Assembly (NCBI RefSeq): GCF_019203185.1
Contig: NZ_CP078093.1
Span: forward strand, 310,001 to 374,000
Reading direction: 5' to 3'
DNA from: Crassaminicella indica
GTDB lineage: Bacteria; Bacillota; Clostridia; Peptostreptococcales; Thermotaleaceae
Length of the DNA: 64,000 nucleotides
The notes under the pieces were generated by a model. That model searched no databases. It worked only from the letters and a program-made list of their open reading frames with translations, and was not told where the DNA came from. A program made the translations under genes and the position numbers. Below are positions 10,572-22,700 of this stretch, one piece after another (position 1 is the stretch's first letter; the number at the start of each line of letters is the position of its first letter).

Positions 10572-10645
10572 TGGAGCGGATGATGGGAATCGAACCCACG
10601 CTACCAGCTTGGAAGGCTGGAGTTCTACCATTGAACTACATCCGC
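10572..10645 (-). tRNA. tRNA-Gly (TCC)
   Basis: Anticodon loop CTTCCAA, acceptor GCGGATG, discriminator T, CCA encoded. Copies occur at 26479 and 26828. Confidence 0.97.
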
Positions 10646-10651
10646 ATATTT

Positions 10652-10726
10652 TGGAGCTGGCGAAGGGAATCGAACCCCCAACCTGCTGATTACAAGTCAG
10701 CTGCTCTACCGTTGAGCCACACCAGC
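10652..10726 (-). tRNA. tRNA-Thr (TGT)
   Basis: Anticodon loop CTTGTAA, acceptor GCTGGTG, CCA encoded. Confidence 0.97.
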
Positions 10727-10735
10727 AAATTAATT

Positions 10736-10812
10736 TGGCGACCCGGAAGGGGCTCGAACCCTCGACCTCCAGCGTGACAGGCTGGCATTCTAACCAACTG
10801 AACTACCGGGCC
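10736..10812 (-). tRNA. tRNA-Asp (GTC)
   Basis: Anticodon loop CTGTCAC, acceptor GGCCCGG/CCGGGTC with one G-U pair, discriminator G, CCA encoded. Confidence 0.97.
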
Positions 10813-10828
10813 ATAATTAAAATTTTAA

Positions 10829-10904
10829 TGGTGGGCGCAATAGGGATCGAACCTATGACCCCCTGCTTGTAAGGCAGGTGCTCTCCCAGCTGAGCTATGC
10901 GCCC
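10829..10904 (-). tRNA. tRNA-Val (TAC)
   Basis: Anticodon loop CTTACAA, acceptor GGGCGCA, CCA encoded. Confidence 0.97.
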
Positions 10905-10908
10905 AAAA

Positions 10909-10983
10909 TGGTGACCCATCCGGGAATCGAACCCGGGTTACCGCCGTGAAAGGGCGGTGTCTTGACCGCTTGACCAATGGGCC
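10909..10983 (-). tRNA. tRNA-Glu (TTC)
   Basis: Anticodon loop CTTTCAC, acceptor GGCCCAT, CCA encoded. Confidence 0.97.
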
Positions 10984-10993
10984 ATATTTTATT

Positions 10994-11070
10994 TGGTAGC
11001 GGCGAGTGGACTCGAACCACCGACCTTCCGGGTATGAACCGGACGCTCTAGCCAACTAAGCTACGCCGCC
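10994..11070 (-). tRNA. tRNA-Met (CAT), elongator
   Basis: Anticodon loop TTCATAC, acceptor GGCGGCG, CCA encoded. The body matches elongator tRNA-Met. It is the first tRNA after the 5S gene. Confidence 0.95.
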
Positions 11071-11080
11071 CCACCTTCAA

Positions 11081-11194
11081 CCAGCGACGACCTACTCTCC
11101 CAAGGCGTCTCCGCCTAAGTACCATCAGCGCTGAAGGGCTTAACTTCTGTGTTCGGTATGGGAACAGGTGTGACCCCTTCGCTATTGCCACTGG
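11081..11194 (-). rRNA. rrf: 5S ribosomal RNA
   Basis: It contains the conserved core CCGAACACAGAAGTTAAGC, and its ends pair as CCAGTGGC with GTCGCTGG. The length of about 114-117 nt is normal. Ends are estimated to within a few bases. It lies between the 23S gene and tRNA-Met. Confidence 0.96.
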
Positions 11195-11260
11195 ATTTTT
11201 TTGAGGACAAGATATATTTTATCTTGTTTTTCACGATTTGTCAACCACTTTTTTATACCC

Positions 11261-11281
11261 TCAAAACTAAACAATGCATAT
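11261..11281 (-). other. 23S processing stem, 3' strand
   Basis: On the minus strand, ATATGCATTGTTTAGTTTTG is complementary to the 23S leader at 14224-14247. The two form the precursor stem cut by RNase III. Confidence 0.7.
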
Positions 11282-11284
11282 TTT

Positions 11285-14206
<2,922 letters not shown>

Positions 14207-14223
14207 AGTAAAAATTGTATTTT

Positions 14224-14247
14224 ATATGCATTGTTCAGTTTTCAAAG
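14224..14247 (-). other. 23S processing stem, 5' strand with boxA-like motif
   Basis: On the minus strand the leader reads CTTTGAAAACTGAACAATG and pairs with the 23S trailer at 11261-11281. The CTTTGAAAACT part resembles the boxA antitermination element of Bacillus rrn operons. Confidence 0.65.
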
Positions 14248-14253
14248 TACACA

Positions 14254-14329
14254 TGGTGGAGACGAGGGGGATCGAACCCCTGACCCCCTGCGTGCAAGGC
14301 AGGTGCTCTCCCAGCTGAGCTACGTCCCC
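14254..14329 (-). tRNA. tRNA-Ala (TGC) in the 16S-23S spacer
   Basis: Anticodon loop CTTGCAC, acceptor GGGGACG/CGTCTCC with one G-U pair, CCA encoded. It is the only tRNA in the internal transcribed spacer; no spacer tRNA-Ile is present. Confidence 0.97.
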
Positions 14330-14347
14330 ATAATTAACTTTTGAAGG

Positions 14348-14376
14348 TTTGATCCTTCAAAACTATACAGTGTAAG
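14348..14376 (-). other. 16S processing stem, 3' strand
   Basis: On the minus strand, CTTACACTGTATAGTTTTGA is complementary to the 16S leader at 15973-16001. The two form the precursor stem cut by RNase III. Confidence 0.75.
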
Positions 14377-14384
14377 TTAAGCCT

Positions 14385-15921
<1,537 letters not shown>

Positions 15922-15972
15922 AAGAATTCGAATTGAACGTTTCTCGTTTATAACGAGTATCTGGCTTAATTT

Positions 15973-16001
15973 CTTACACTGTATAGTTTTCAAAGATCAA
16001 A
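15973..16001 (-). other. 16S processing stem, 5' strand with boxA-like motif
   Basis: On the minus strand the leader reads TTTGATCTTTGAAAACTATA. It pairs with 14348-14376. GATCTTTGAAAAC resembles the rrn boxA antitermination element. Confidence 0.65.
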
Positions 16002-16033
16002 TTTTTACTCAATCGCCGTTTAGCGACTTTTTT

Positions 16034-16062
16034 ATATTAGCACTTTTTGTCGAATCTGTCAA
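16034..16062 (-). promoter_or_regulatory. rrn promoter 4 (proximal)
   Basis: The -35 TTGACA (16057-16062) and -10 TAATAT (16034-16039) are separated by exactly 17 bp, with AAAAAGTTC just upstream. It is the promoter closest to the 16S gene. Confidence 0.85.
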
Positions 16063-16100
16063 GAACTTTTTCGTCGTTTTTTCTCAATAGCGACTTAGCT

Positions 16101-16129
16101 ATCTTAACATCTTCCATTCTTGCTGTCAA
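16101..16129 (-). promoter_or_regulatory. rrn promoter 3
   Basis: The -35 TTGACA (16124-16129) and -10 TAAGAT (16101-16106) have 17-bp spacing. The flanks (AAAAAGTTC upstream, AAGTCGCTA downstream) are shared with promoter 4, so the two look like a tandem duplication. Confidence 0.8.
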
Positions 16130-16171
16130 GAACTTTTTAAATAATTGTTCTTTCAAGCTAAGACAAGAAAC

Positions 16172-16200
16172 ATATTACCACGTTTCTTCTTTTACGTCAA
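16172..16200 (-). promoter_or_regulatory. rrn promoter 2
   Basis: The -35 TTGACG (16195-16200) and -10 TAATAT (16172-16177) have 17-bp spacing. The initial transcribed region contains TCTTGTC, also seen at the two tRNA promoters near 26.9 and 27.2 kb. Confidence 0.75.
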
Positions 16201-16248
16201 CTAGAACTTTTTTCTATTTGACGTTCCCTCTCAAGAGGGACGAAAATT

Positions 16249-16277
16249 AATATACCATGTGTCATAGCAAAAGTCAA
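16249..16277 (-). promoter_or_regulatory. rrn promoter 1 (distal)
   Basis: The -35 TTGACT (16272-16277) and -10 TATATT (16249-16254) have 17-bp spacing. It lies just downstream of the terminator of the GGDEF-EAL gene. Confidence 0.72.
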
Positions 16278-16297
16278 CACCTTTTTTTTTAAAATAA

Positions 16298-16323
16298 GGC
16301 TATTGAAAAATCATTCAACAGCC
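16298..16323 (-). terminator. Terminator of the GGDEF-EAL gene
   Basis: A 10-bp stem, GGCTGTTGAA/TTCAATAGCC (one G-U pair), is followed on the minus strand by TTATTTT. The T-run is interrupted, so strength is uncertain. Confidence 0.65.
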
Positions 16324-16335
16324 ATTCTATATAAT

Positions 16336-19254
16336 CTAAAGATTAATCTTCTCTAAAAAATTATCCTCATATATTTTTTCAGCTTCTAAGGCTTCCACCG
16401 GTTTACTAAATAAATATCCTTGTATATAATTACATCCGGCTACTTTTAAACGTTTATATTGCTCTATATCCTCCACTCCTTCTGCTGCCACTTCTAAATT
16501 CAAACTATGAGCAAGAGATATAATATTATCCATTACTGCAATATTTTCTATTTCTAAGAACTTATCACATAAAGATTTATCCAGCTTTATTTTATTTACT
16601 GGCAAAAATGTTAAATAACTAAGAGAAGAATAACCAGTCCCAAAATCATCTAAAGCAATTTTTATGCCTAAATTCTTTAATTGATTTAAAAATACTATAG
16701 TTTCTTCTTTTTTATCTAAAAAGATACTTTCTGTAATCTCAATTTCTAAACCTTGAGCTTCTACACCGCTTTCCTTTAATGTCTCTTCTAAAAATTTAAT
16801 ATAATCCATATCATTTAACTGTTTTGCTGAAAAATTAATTGCTATAGGCTTTAAAGGCAACCCCTTATTTTTCCATCTTGCTATTTGATGAATCGCTTGT
16901 TCTGTAACCCATCTTCCTATTTGAATAATCATGCCATTTTCTTCTGCTACCTGTATGAATAAATCTGGTGAGATAAAATGCTTTTTAAGCCTTAATAGAG
17001 CTTCAAAGCTTACTATTTTCCCAGTATATGTACAAATTTGTGGCTGGAATACTAATTTAAATCCATCTTCTTTTATTGCATCTCTTAAAATCCTTTCTAC
17101 CTGAATCTGTTCCTTTAATTTTTCTGTCATTTCTTCATTAAAAAACATATAATTGTTTTTTCCTTGATCTTTTACTCGATACATAGCCATATCCGCATTC
17201 ATGATTAATTGATTCACCTTATTGCTATCAAAAGGATATCTAGTAACACCCAAGCTCGCACTTATATAGATTTCATCTCCTTCGATGATAAATTTATTTT
17301 TAAATATTTGAATTATTTTCTTTGCATAATTTTCTATTGCAAACACATTCTCTTCATCTTCTATTAAAACAAGAAATTCATCTCCACCAAATCTTGATAT
17401 AAACATTTTTTCATCCTTTATATTCATTAATTCCTTTGCTACTTTTTTTAGCACTTGATCTCCATATACATGACCTAATGTATCATTTATCTCTTTAAAA
17501 TTATCTAAGTCTATTAGCATCACTGCACCATATTGATTTTGCTCTATTACTCTTTCAAGCTTTTCTAAAAAGCTTCTTCGATTTGGTAGATTAGTTAAAG
17601 AATCGTTATAAGCAAGATGTTTTATACATACTTCTTGCTCCTTTAACTTTGTTATATCTAAAAGAATCCCACTAATAAGCTTTAGATTTTTATTTTCATC
17701 ATAAATCCCTTTTCCACTCACTAATATCCATTTAAATTTATCATTATGATCCTTAATTCTTACTTGAGTATATATTTCTTCTTTTTCTTTATTTTTATAT
17801 GATAAAAATCCTTTCATAAACCTTTTTTGATCTTCTATAGTCAAAATTTGATTTAGGACTTCATTAATTTTTCCTTTTTCTTTGATATTTTTTCCTATAA
17901 TTTTTTTAAATTCTTGAGAAAAATAAATTGTTTCATTATCTATATCTACTTCCCATACAGCACTATTAGTTCCTTCAATGGCAATCTCATATTTCTGCTT
18001 TAAACGCTCTAGCTTTTCTGTATAATTTTGTATTTCATCATATTGGGCACGTAATTCTTCCTCTGATGCAGTCAACTGCTCATAAGCTGCTGTGATTTCC
18101 TCATTCGATGCCTCTAACTTTTCTTGATTTTCCTTTAATGCACATAAATAACTATGAGTTTTATCTAATAAATGATTCATAGAAAGAGTTAATCCAAAAA
18201 AAGTATCCGTATGAATTAAAGGAAGCCTGTAGTCTATATTATTCTCTATGTCTATTTCATTAATCTTTTGATCTAACTGGTTTACAGGTCTTATCACATT
18301 TTTATTTTGCACCCATAAAAATAACAAAAACATTATAAGAGCAATGATAGATGATATTGTAAAAATTGTATAAATAGAAGTATAAACATTTTTCATAGAA
18401 AGTCCTATAACAAATACCCCTATAATTTTTTTCCCATTATAAACAGGTGCTGAAATTTCTAATACCTTTTCATCAATCTTATCATAATACCATTCAATCA
18501 TACTTATTTTTCCTTTAAGAGCTTTTCTTACCTCTTGTTTATCATCATGATTATAAACAATACCAATATCTTCTATATCTCCATCTGCAATAGCTTTCAA
18601 ATTTTTATCTAAAAGTGTTGCATACACTACATCATCTTCCATATATAAATCCTGCACTAACGTTTGGTAACTGAATTTTTGTGTCAACTTTTCTATATTT
18701 TCTGCTAAAATCCCTACCTGAACAAAATATCCATTTTTATTTTTCATAGCTCCATATTTAGTATAAACTCCAGATATAGCATCAGGCCTTATATCCTCCA
18801 TCAATTCTTGATCTTTACTATGTACAAAAGCATCCAAAGGATGTCCTTTAAAGGGAATCCAACCTATATAATCTTTTGTCGAATATAAAATTTCTCCCTT
18901 TTTATTCATCCAATTCAATTCATCTACATGTAGCTTCTTCATTAATTGTATCAAATAATCATTATCCAAATTTTTTTCATTAGCGATTACCATTTCCCCA
19001 GCTATCCTAATCTTATCTTCTAACATTTTATTTATCACATCTAAAGCTTCCCTATTTCCTTCTATTTGTCTTACTGCTTGCTTTAAAAGATTTAGTCCAT
19101 CTTTTTTCTGCTGTGCTAATAATAATTTCTTGCTTATATAAAAGCTTGAAATACTCACCGTAAAAGTAGCTATCAAAGCAATCAATAATGGTAAATAAAT
19201 TAATTTACATTTATTTACTACATTTTGTTGAATATGCTTATTTGATCTTTTCAT
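16336..19254 (-). CDS. Membrane Cache-HAMP-PAS-GGDEF-EAL cyclic-di-GMP protein
   Basis: This 972-aa sensor can in principle make and degrade cyclic di-GMP. A membrane segment (about 16-37) is followed by an extracellular Cache-like sensor (about 40-285), a second membrane segment (about 290-315), a HAMP-like linker, a coiled coil (about 370-430) and a PAS/PAC domain (about 430-555). A GGDEF domain follows with intact SRFGGDEF; no RxxD I-site is seen at the usual spacing. The C-terminal EAL domain keeps FEALLRL, NFSAKQL, EIEITES, DDFGTGYSSLSYL and AAEGVE, all needed for phosphodiesterase activity. Which activity dominates cannot be told. It is monocistronic and transcribed toward the rrn promoters. 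Confidence 0.93.
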   Translation of the reverse strand: MKRSNKHIQQNVVNKCKLIYLPLLIALIATFTVSISSFYISKKLLLAQQKKDGLNLLKQAVRQIEGNREALDVINKMLEDKIRIAGEMVIANEKNLDNDYLIQLMKKLHVDELNWMNKKGEILYSTKDYIGWIPFKGHPLDAFVHSKDQELMEDIRPDAISGVYTKYGAMKNKNGYFVQVGILAENIEKLTQKFSYQTLVQDLYMEDDVVYATLLDKNLKAIADGDIEDIGIVYNHDDKQEVRKALKGKISMIEWYYDKIDEKVLEISAPVYNGKKIIGVFVIGLSMKNVYTSIYTIFTISSIIALIMFLLFLWVQNKNVIRPVNQLDQKINEIDIENNIDYRLPLIHTDTFFGLTLSMNHLLDKTHSYLCALKENQEKLEASNEEITAAYEQLTASEEELRAQYDEIQNYTEKLERLKQKYEIAIEGTNSAVWEVDIDNETIYFSQEFKKIIGKNIKEKGKINEVLNQILTIEDQKRFMKGFLSYKNKEKEEIYTQVRIKDHNDKFKWILVSGKGIYDENKNLKLISGILLDITKLKEQEVCIKHLAYNDSLTNLPNRRSFLEKLERVIEQNQYGAVMLIDLDNFKEINDTLGHVYGDQVLKKVAKELMNIKDEKMFISRFGGDEFLVLIEDEENVFAIENYAKKIIQIFKNKFIIEGDEIYISASLGVTRYPFDSNKVNQLIMNADMAMYRVKDQGKNNYMFFNEEMTEKLKEQIQVERILRDAIKEDGFKLVFQPQICTYTGKIVSFEALLRLKKHFISPDLFIQVAEENGMIIQIGRWVTEQAIHQIARWKNKGLPLKPIAINFSAKQLNDMDYIKFLEETLKESGVEAQGLEIEITESIFLDKKEETIVFLNQLKNLGIKIALDDFGTGYSSLSYLTFLPVNKIKLDKSLCDKFLEIENIAVMDNIISLAHSLNLEVAAEGVEDIEQYKRLKVAGCNYIQGYLFSKPVEALEAEKIYEDNFLEKINL

Positions 19255-19411
19255 ATATCTTCCCCCCTTACCTCATCGACACAAAACGAAACTCCATCTT
19301 TTTACAAATAATACAATCGTATACTCTTTTATTTTATCATTTGTTTCGACATTTTTCCAAGTATTTTCGACAAATTTCGATTATGTCAAAAAAACGGGAA
19401 TATTCACAAAA

Positions 19412-19443
19412 AAGATCAAAGACTTAAAAGCCTTTGATCTTTT
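19412..19443 (-). terminator. Terminator of the aldo/keto reductase gene
   Basis: GATCAAAG/CTTTGATC form an 8-bp stem around a 10-nt loop, followed on the minus strand by TTTTTTG. The reductase stop codon lies at the stem base. Confidence 0.8.
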
Positions 19444-20566
19444 ATCTTTCTATGCTTCTTTCCCACTTTGCAATTTCTTCTAATCTTTTTATAATAGGTA
19501 AATGCTGTGTACAAGCTTCTTCACATTTTCCACACTTTACACAACCCTTTGCTCTTCCTTTTCTAACTGCTAAAAATCCCCATTCACGTATTCTTTTTAA
19601 TTCCTTTTTAAGTTTTTCATCACTTTTACCAAACATCTGCTTATCATTATAAAACTGCATATAAGCAGGGACTGGAATTTGCATTGGACAATCCCAACAA
19701 TATCCACATCCTGTACATACAGCATTCATATTTTCACCTAAATGCTTTTTGATTTTTTCCAAATCCTTTTCAGTAAAAGTAGTTCCTTTATCTGCAATGC
19801 GACAAGCCATATCAATCTGCTCTTTTGTTGTAAAACCATTTAAAGTTACTGTAATTTGAGGAGAAGCTATATTAAAACGAAGAGCTGCTTCTGTAGGCGT
19901 TTCACCATGCATGCTTAAAAAATGTAATTCCTTTTCATGCTTTGCAATAGCTCCTCCTGCTAAAGGATTCATGGCAACTACTCCATATCCATTTTCATAA
20001 GCACTTAATACACCATCCCATCGATAAGGAAAATTTAAAATATTCACGCCTAATAATACTCCCTCAAATTTCCCTTCTTGTAAAATCTCTTTTACTTCAT
20101 GACCTGGTTGATGAGATGAAAAAACAATATGATCAATCAAACCTTCTTCTTTACATTCTAAGAGTCCTTCATATTGCCCTCCTGGTTTCATTGCTAATTC
20201 ATAATGACTCATCTTTCTAAGACACCATACATGATAAAAATTTATTTTATCTACGCCTAGTTTCTCTAAAGATCTTTTTACTGCATCCTTCGCCTTCTCT
20301 TTTGTATCATATTGTGTAGGCATCCCTTTTGTAGAAACATAAAAATCATTTGGCATATCTTTAAAAGCAATTCCAAATATCTTTTCACTCCTATTTTCAC
20401 AGTAATTTGGAGCAGTATCAAAATAGTTAATCCCTTTGCTACTTGCATATCTTAATAATTCTGCATTTTCTTCATCACTTTTAGATATATCAAAGCGCAT
20501 ACCTCCAAAACCAACAGCCGAAACCATTTTTCCTGTTTTTCCATATTCTCTATATATCATCATCAT
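19442..20566 (-). CDS. Aldo/keto reductase with C-terminal 4Fe-4S ferredoxin domain
   Basis: This 374-aa oxidoreductase has an N-terminal aldo/keto reductase barrel (GFGGMRFD, DTAPNYCENRSEKIFG, lysine in VSTKGMP, histidine in FYHVWCL). A C-terminal Cys-rich domain has CTGCGYCWDCPMQIPVP and CVKCGKCEEACTQHLPI, which fit iron-sulfur clusters. Such fused proteins are common in anaerobic Clostridia; the substrate is unknown. Three consecutive ATG codons follow AGGAGG, and the second or third (20563 or 20560) is better spaced than the first. It is a single gene with its own terminator. Confidence 0.88.
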   Translation of the reverse strand: MMMIYREYGKTGKMVSAVGFGGMRFDISKSDEENAELLRYASSKGINYFDTAPNYCENRSEKIFGIAFKDMPNDFYVSTKGMPTQYDTKEKAKDAVKRSLEKLGVDKINFYHVWCLRKMSHYELAMKPGGQYEGLLECKEEGLIDHIVFSSHQPGHEVKEILQEGKFEGVLLGVNILNFPYRWDGVLSAYENGYGVVAMNPLAGGAIAKHEKELHFLSMHGETPTEAALRFNIASPQITVTLNGFTTKEQIDMACRIADKGTTFTEKDLEKIKKHLGENMNAVCTGCGYCWDCPMQIPVPAYMQFYNDKQMFGKSDEKLKKELKRIREWGFLAVRKGRAKGCVKCGKCEEACTQHLPIIKRLEEIAKWERSIER

Positions 20567-20586
20567 TTCCTCCTATTCGATAAATT

Positions 20587-20610
20587 AACCTCCAAATTCT
20601 TTTGGAGGTT
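20587..20610. other. 10-bp perfect hairpin
   Basis: AACCTCCAAA/TTTGGAGGTT pair around a 4-nt loop. It lies between the small ORF at 20629-20760 and the aldo/keto reductase. No T-run follows, so it is a weak terminator candidate. The stem contains GGAGG on the minus strand and could hide or mimic a ribosome binding site. Confidence 0.4.
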
Positions 20611-20628
20611 ATTGTGTAGTATTTATAT

Positions 20629-20760
20629 TTAATTCAAGAAATAATTATTTTCCTTCATGCCAATTCCTTCATTGTCCCAATCTATATTATCACCAGCATT
20701 TTCTAGCAATTTAATAATCTTTTCTAATATTTCAATAGTCCTTTTATCCAACTTATCCAT
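20629..20760 (-). CDS. Small hypothetical protein, 43 aa
   Basis: This short reading frame begins MDKLDKRTIEILEKIIKLLE and ends NNYFLN. The N-terminal half is a predicted amphipathic helix rich in Leu, Ile, Lys and Glu; the tail is acidic. ATG 20758-20760 is preceded by a G-rich stretch (AGGGGGG) nine bases upstream, a plausible ribosome binding site. No Cys and no membrane segment. It lies between the luxS terminator and the aldo/keto reductase. No family recognised. Confidence 0.45.
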   Translation of the reverse strand: MDKLDKRTIEILEKIIKLLENAGDNIDWDNEGIGMKENNYFLN

Positions 20761-20847
20761 TATTTCAACCCCCCTCATCTCTTTACTTCGACAAATAGTT
20801 CAGAATTCCTACATAAATCATTCGACAAATATGAAATTTTTACTAAA

Positions 20848-20878
20848 AAATGAAAAGACCCTGTAATTTCAGGTCTTT
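20848..20878 (-). terminator. Terminator downstream of luxS
   Basis: On the minus strand, AAAGACCTG and CAGGGTCTTT pair with one bulge, followed by TTCATTTTTT. Confidence 0.7.
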
Positions 20879-21000
20879 AGAGGGATTCATAATATATGAT
20901 ATCCTATAAGGCAATAATTGGACCATTTTTGATAATTTTTGAAGTCCCTAAAATATAAATTGTATCTTTTGCATATAACAACAAAGCTCTCACTTTATTG

Positions 21001-21456
21001 CTATTCTGCATAACAGTTAGTTCGAATTCCCTTCTCTAAAATAGATCTAGCATATTCTTTAGCTCCAAACAATGATAAATCTCTATAATTTCCACATTGC
21101 AAATCATTAGATGCAGGAACTTCCTTTGCATCTAAAACCTTCTTCAATGCATACTCCAATGCCTCTTTTATTTCTTCATGCGATCTATCTCCCCAAAGAG
21201 TAACATAAAATCCTGTTCTACAGCCCATAGGAGATATGTCAATAATATCCTCTAGCTGCTCTCTTAAAAATCCTGCTAAAAGATGCTCAAGTGCATGCAG
21301 TGAAGCTGTTGGCATTGCTTCTTTATTTGGTTGAAGAAATCTTAAATCAAATTTTGATACCATATCTCCCTTTTCTCCAGTAAGCACACAACACTTTCTT
21401 ATATATGGTGCAACAACTTTTCTATGATTTAGCTCAAAGCTTTCTACTTTTTTCAT
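21001..21456 (-). CDS. luxS: S-ribosylhomocysteine lyase (autoinducer-2 synthesis)
   Basis: LuxS cleaves S-ribosylhomocysteine to homocysteine and DPD, the autoinducer-2 precursor, in the activated methyl cycle. The metal ligands are all visible: His54 and His58 in SLHALEHLLAG, and the cysteine of LQCGNYRDLS near residue 123. The length of 151 aa is slightly short of the usual 157 or so. The start is clear (AGGAGG, 6 nt before ATG). No methyl-cycle partner gene is adjacent. Confidence 0.97.
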   Translation of the reverse strand: MKKVESFELNHRKVVAPYIRKCCVLTGEKGDMVSKFDLRFLQPNKEAMPTASLHALEHLLAGFLREQLEDIIDISPMGCRTGFYVTLWGDRSHEEIKEALEYALKKVLDAKEVPASNDLQCGNYRDLSLFGAKEYARSILEKGIRTNCYAE

Positions 21457-21535
21457 GAAAATACCTCCTATTCTGACTAAATCTACTATATAGATTCTAT
21501 AAATTTTATCGATTTCCTCTAAAAATTATTACACA

Positions 21536-22549
21536 CTACGTAATAATTTCATACTTAGGTAGCAGCTCATTCATAATATAAAACCTATGGAATATCAATG
21601 CATCTTGAAAATACTTCCAATCAGATTGGTGAAATTTCTCATTTTTATCGTATATATTTTTATTCCTATCTATTACTTTTACTGCTCTTTTAAACCATTC
21701 TCTATCATCATATTCAATTTTTATTTTAAAGCCAAAGAAACCTATCTTTAATTTTTCCTGCCAAAGCTTTACTCTTTCATCAACGATAGCTCTATTTAAA
21801 AGCACCTGTTTTATTGCTTTTTCAATCGTCCTCCATTTTTTTTGAGGTCCATCATAAATTTCAGGTTTTACCATTTTTACATCATTAATTAAATACTTAT
21901 ATATATGATAAGCTGCATTCATTGCTCTTTCTTGGTTATTTACAGTTAATTTCTCTTTCATATTATACCCTTTATATCTCCAAATTAAATATGGTTCATC
22001 AGGATAAATATAAGCTTGCCCATGTCCTATTGCTGGAATGAATTTTTCCTGCAACCATAGAAAAGCTTCTTCATCATCTAATCCATTAATAAGTTCTAAA
22101 TCTTCTACATCATTCTCTTTTCTAAATAACCCATGAAATTTTTGATGTGACCATGTATCTGCATATACGTGTAAGGATACTCCCAATCTATGTATACCAT
22201 AAGGTTTATCTAGTGTTCTTAATGTATCTTCTAGCATTTCCTTAGCTACTTTACTGTTTTGTCTACATATCAATTTTTCATAAAAGTCTTCTCCCTCTAT
22301 ACCTGGCAAAAAATGAAAAGGTAAAAATATATCATATCCCGTACTCTTGCTAAACACATCTAAATCAAGAAATTTATGCGCAGACCTTTGCTGTTCAAAT
22401 CTTCCTCCACTTTGAAATTCTAATACGTGGTTGTATTTTGCATCATCTACATGCTGTGAAGCATAGGCTATTTTTTTACTATATTCATCTTTGATCCCTG
22501 CTAATCTGCAAAGTGTATAAATAGCATAAAAATGAAAGTCAATTTGCAT
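21536..22549 (-). CDS. Uncharacterised DUF6765-like protein
   Basis: This 337-aa soluble protein begins MQIDFHFYAIYTLCRLAGI and contains AYASQHVDDAKYNH, LPFHFLPGIEG and GVSLHVYADTWSHQKFHG. The spaced His/Asp residues suggest a metal-binding helical bundle of the zinc phospholipase C-like type. I recall this pattern as the DUF6765 family, whose function is unknown. No signal peptide or membrane segment. It has a good ribosome binding site (GGGGG, 7 nt before ATG). It is followed by luxS, 80 nt away, possibly co-transcribed. Confidence 0.7.
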   Translation of the reverse strand: MQIDFHFYAIYTLCRLAGIKDEYSKKIAYASQHVDDAKYNHVLEFQSGGRFEQQRSAHKFLDLDVFSKSTGYDIFLPFHFLPGIEGEDFYEKLICRQNSKVAKEMLEDTLRTLDKPYGIHRLGVSLHVYADTWSHQKFHGLFRKENDVEDLELINGLDDEEAFLWLQEKFIPAIGHGQAYIYPDEPYLIWRYKGYNMKEKLTVNNQERAMNAAYHIYKYLINDVKMVKPEIYDGPQKKWRTIEKAIKQVLLNRAIVDERVKLWQEKLKIGFFGFKIKIEYDDREWFKRAVKVIDRNKNIYDKNEKFHQSDWKYFQDALIFHRFYIMNELLPKYEIIT

Positions 22550-22700
22550 AATAATCCCCCTTTAAAAATTATTTCCCTATATTCTATGTCTTTTTTATCT
22601 ATACATGATCAAAATTTATATCTTCTATAAAGAGGATTATTGATTAATTTGTCGAATATTAAAACTAATAACAATTTTCAGTTTTTATGGAGGTGTTGCT

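Noticed and set aside
10137-11055. Open frames over the tRNA cluster, with repeated pieces such as GFEPAALWSQ and LEPRTHGLEGRC
   Set aside because: These are translations of tRNA genes, a well-known annotation artefact.
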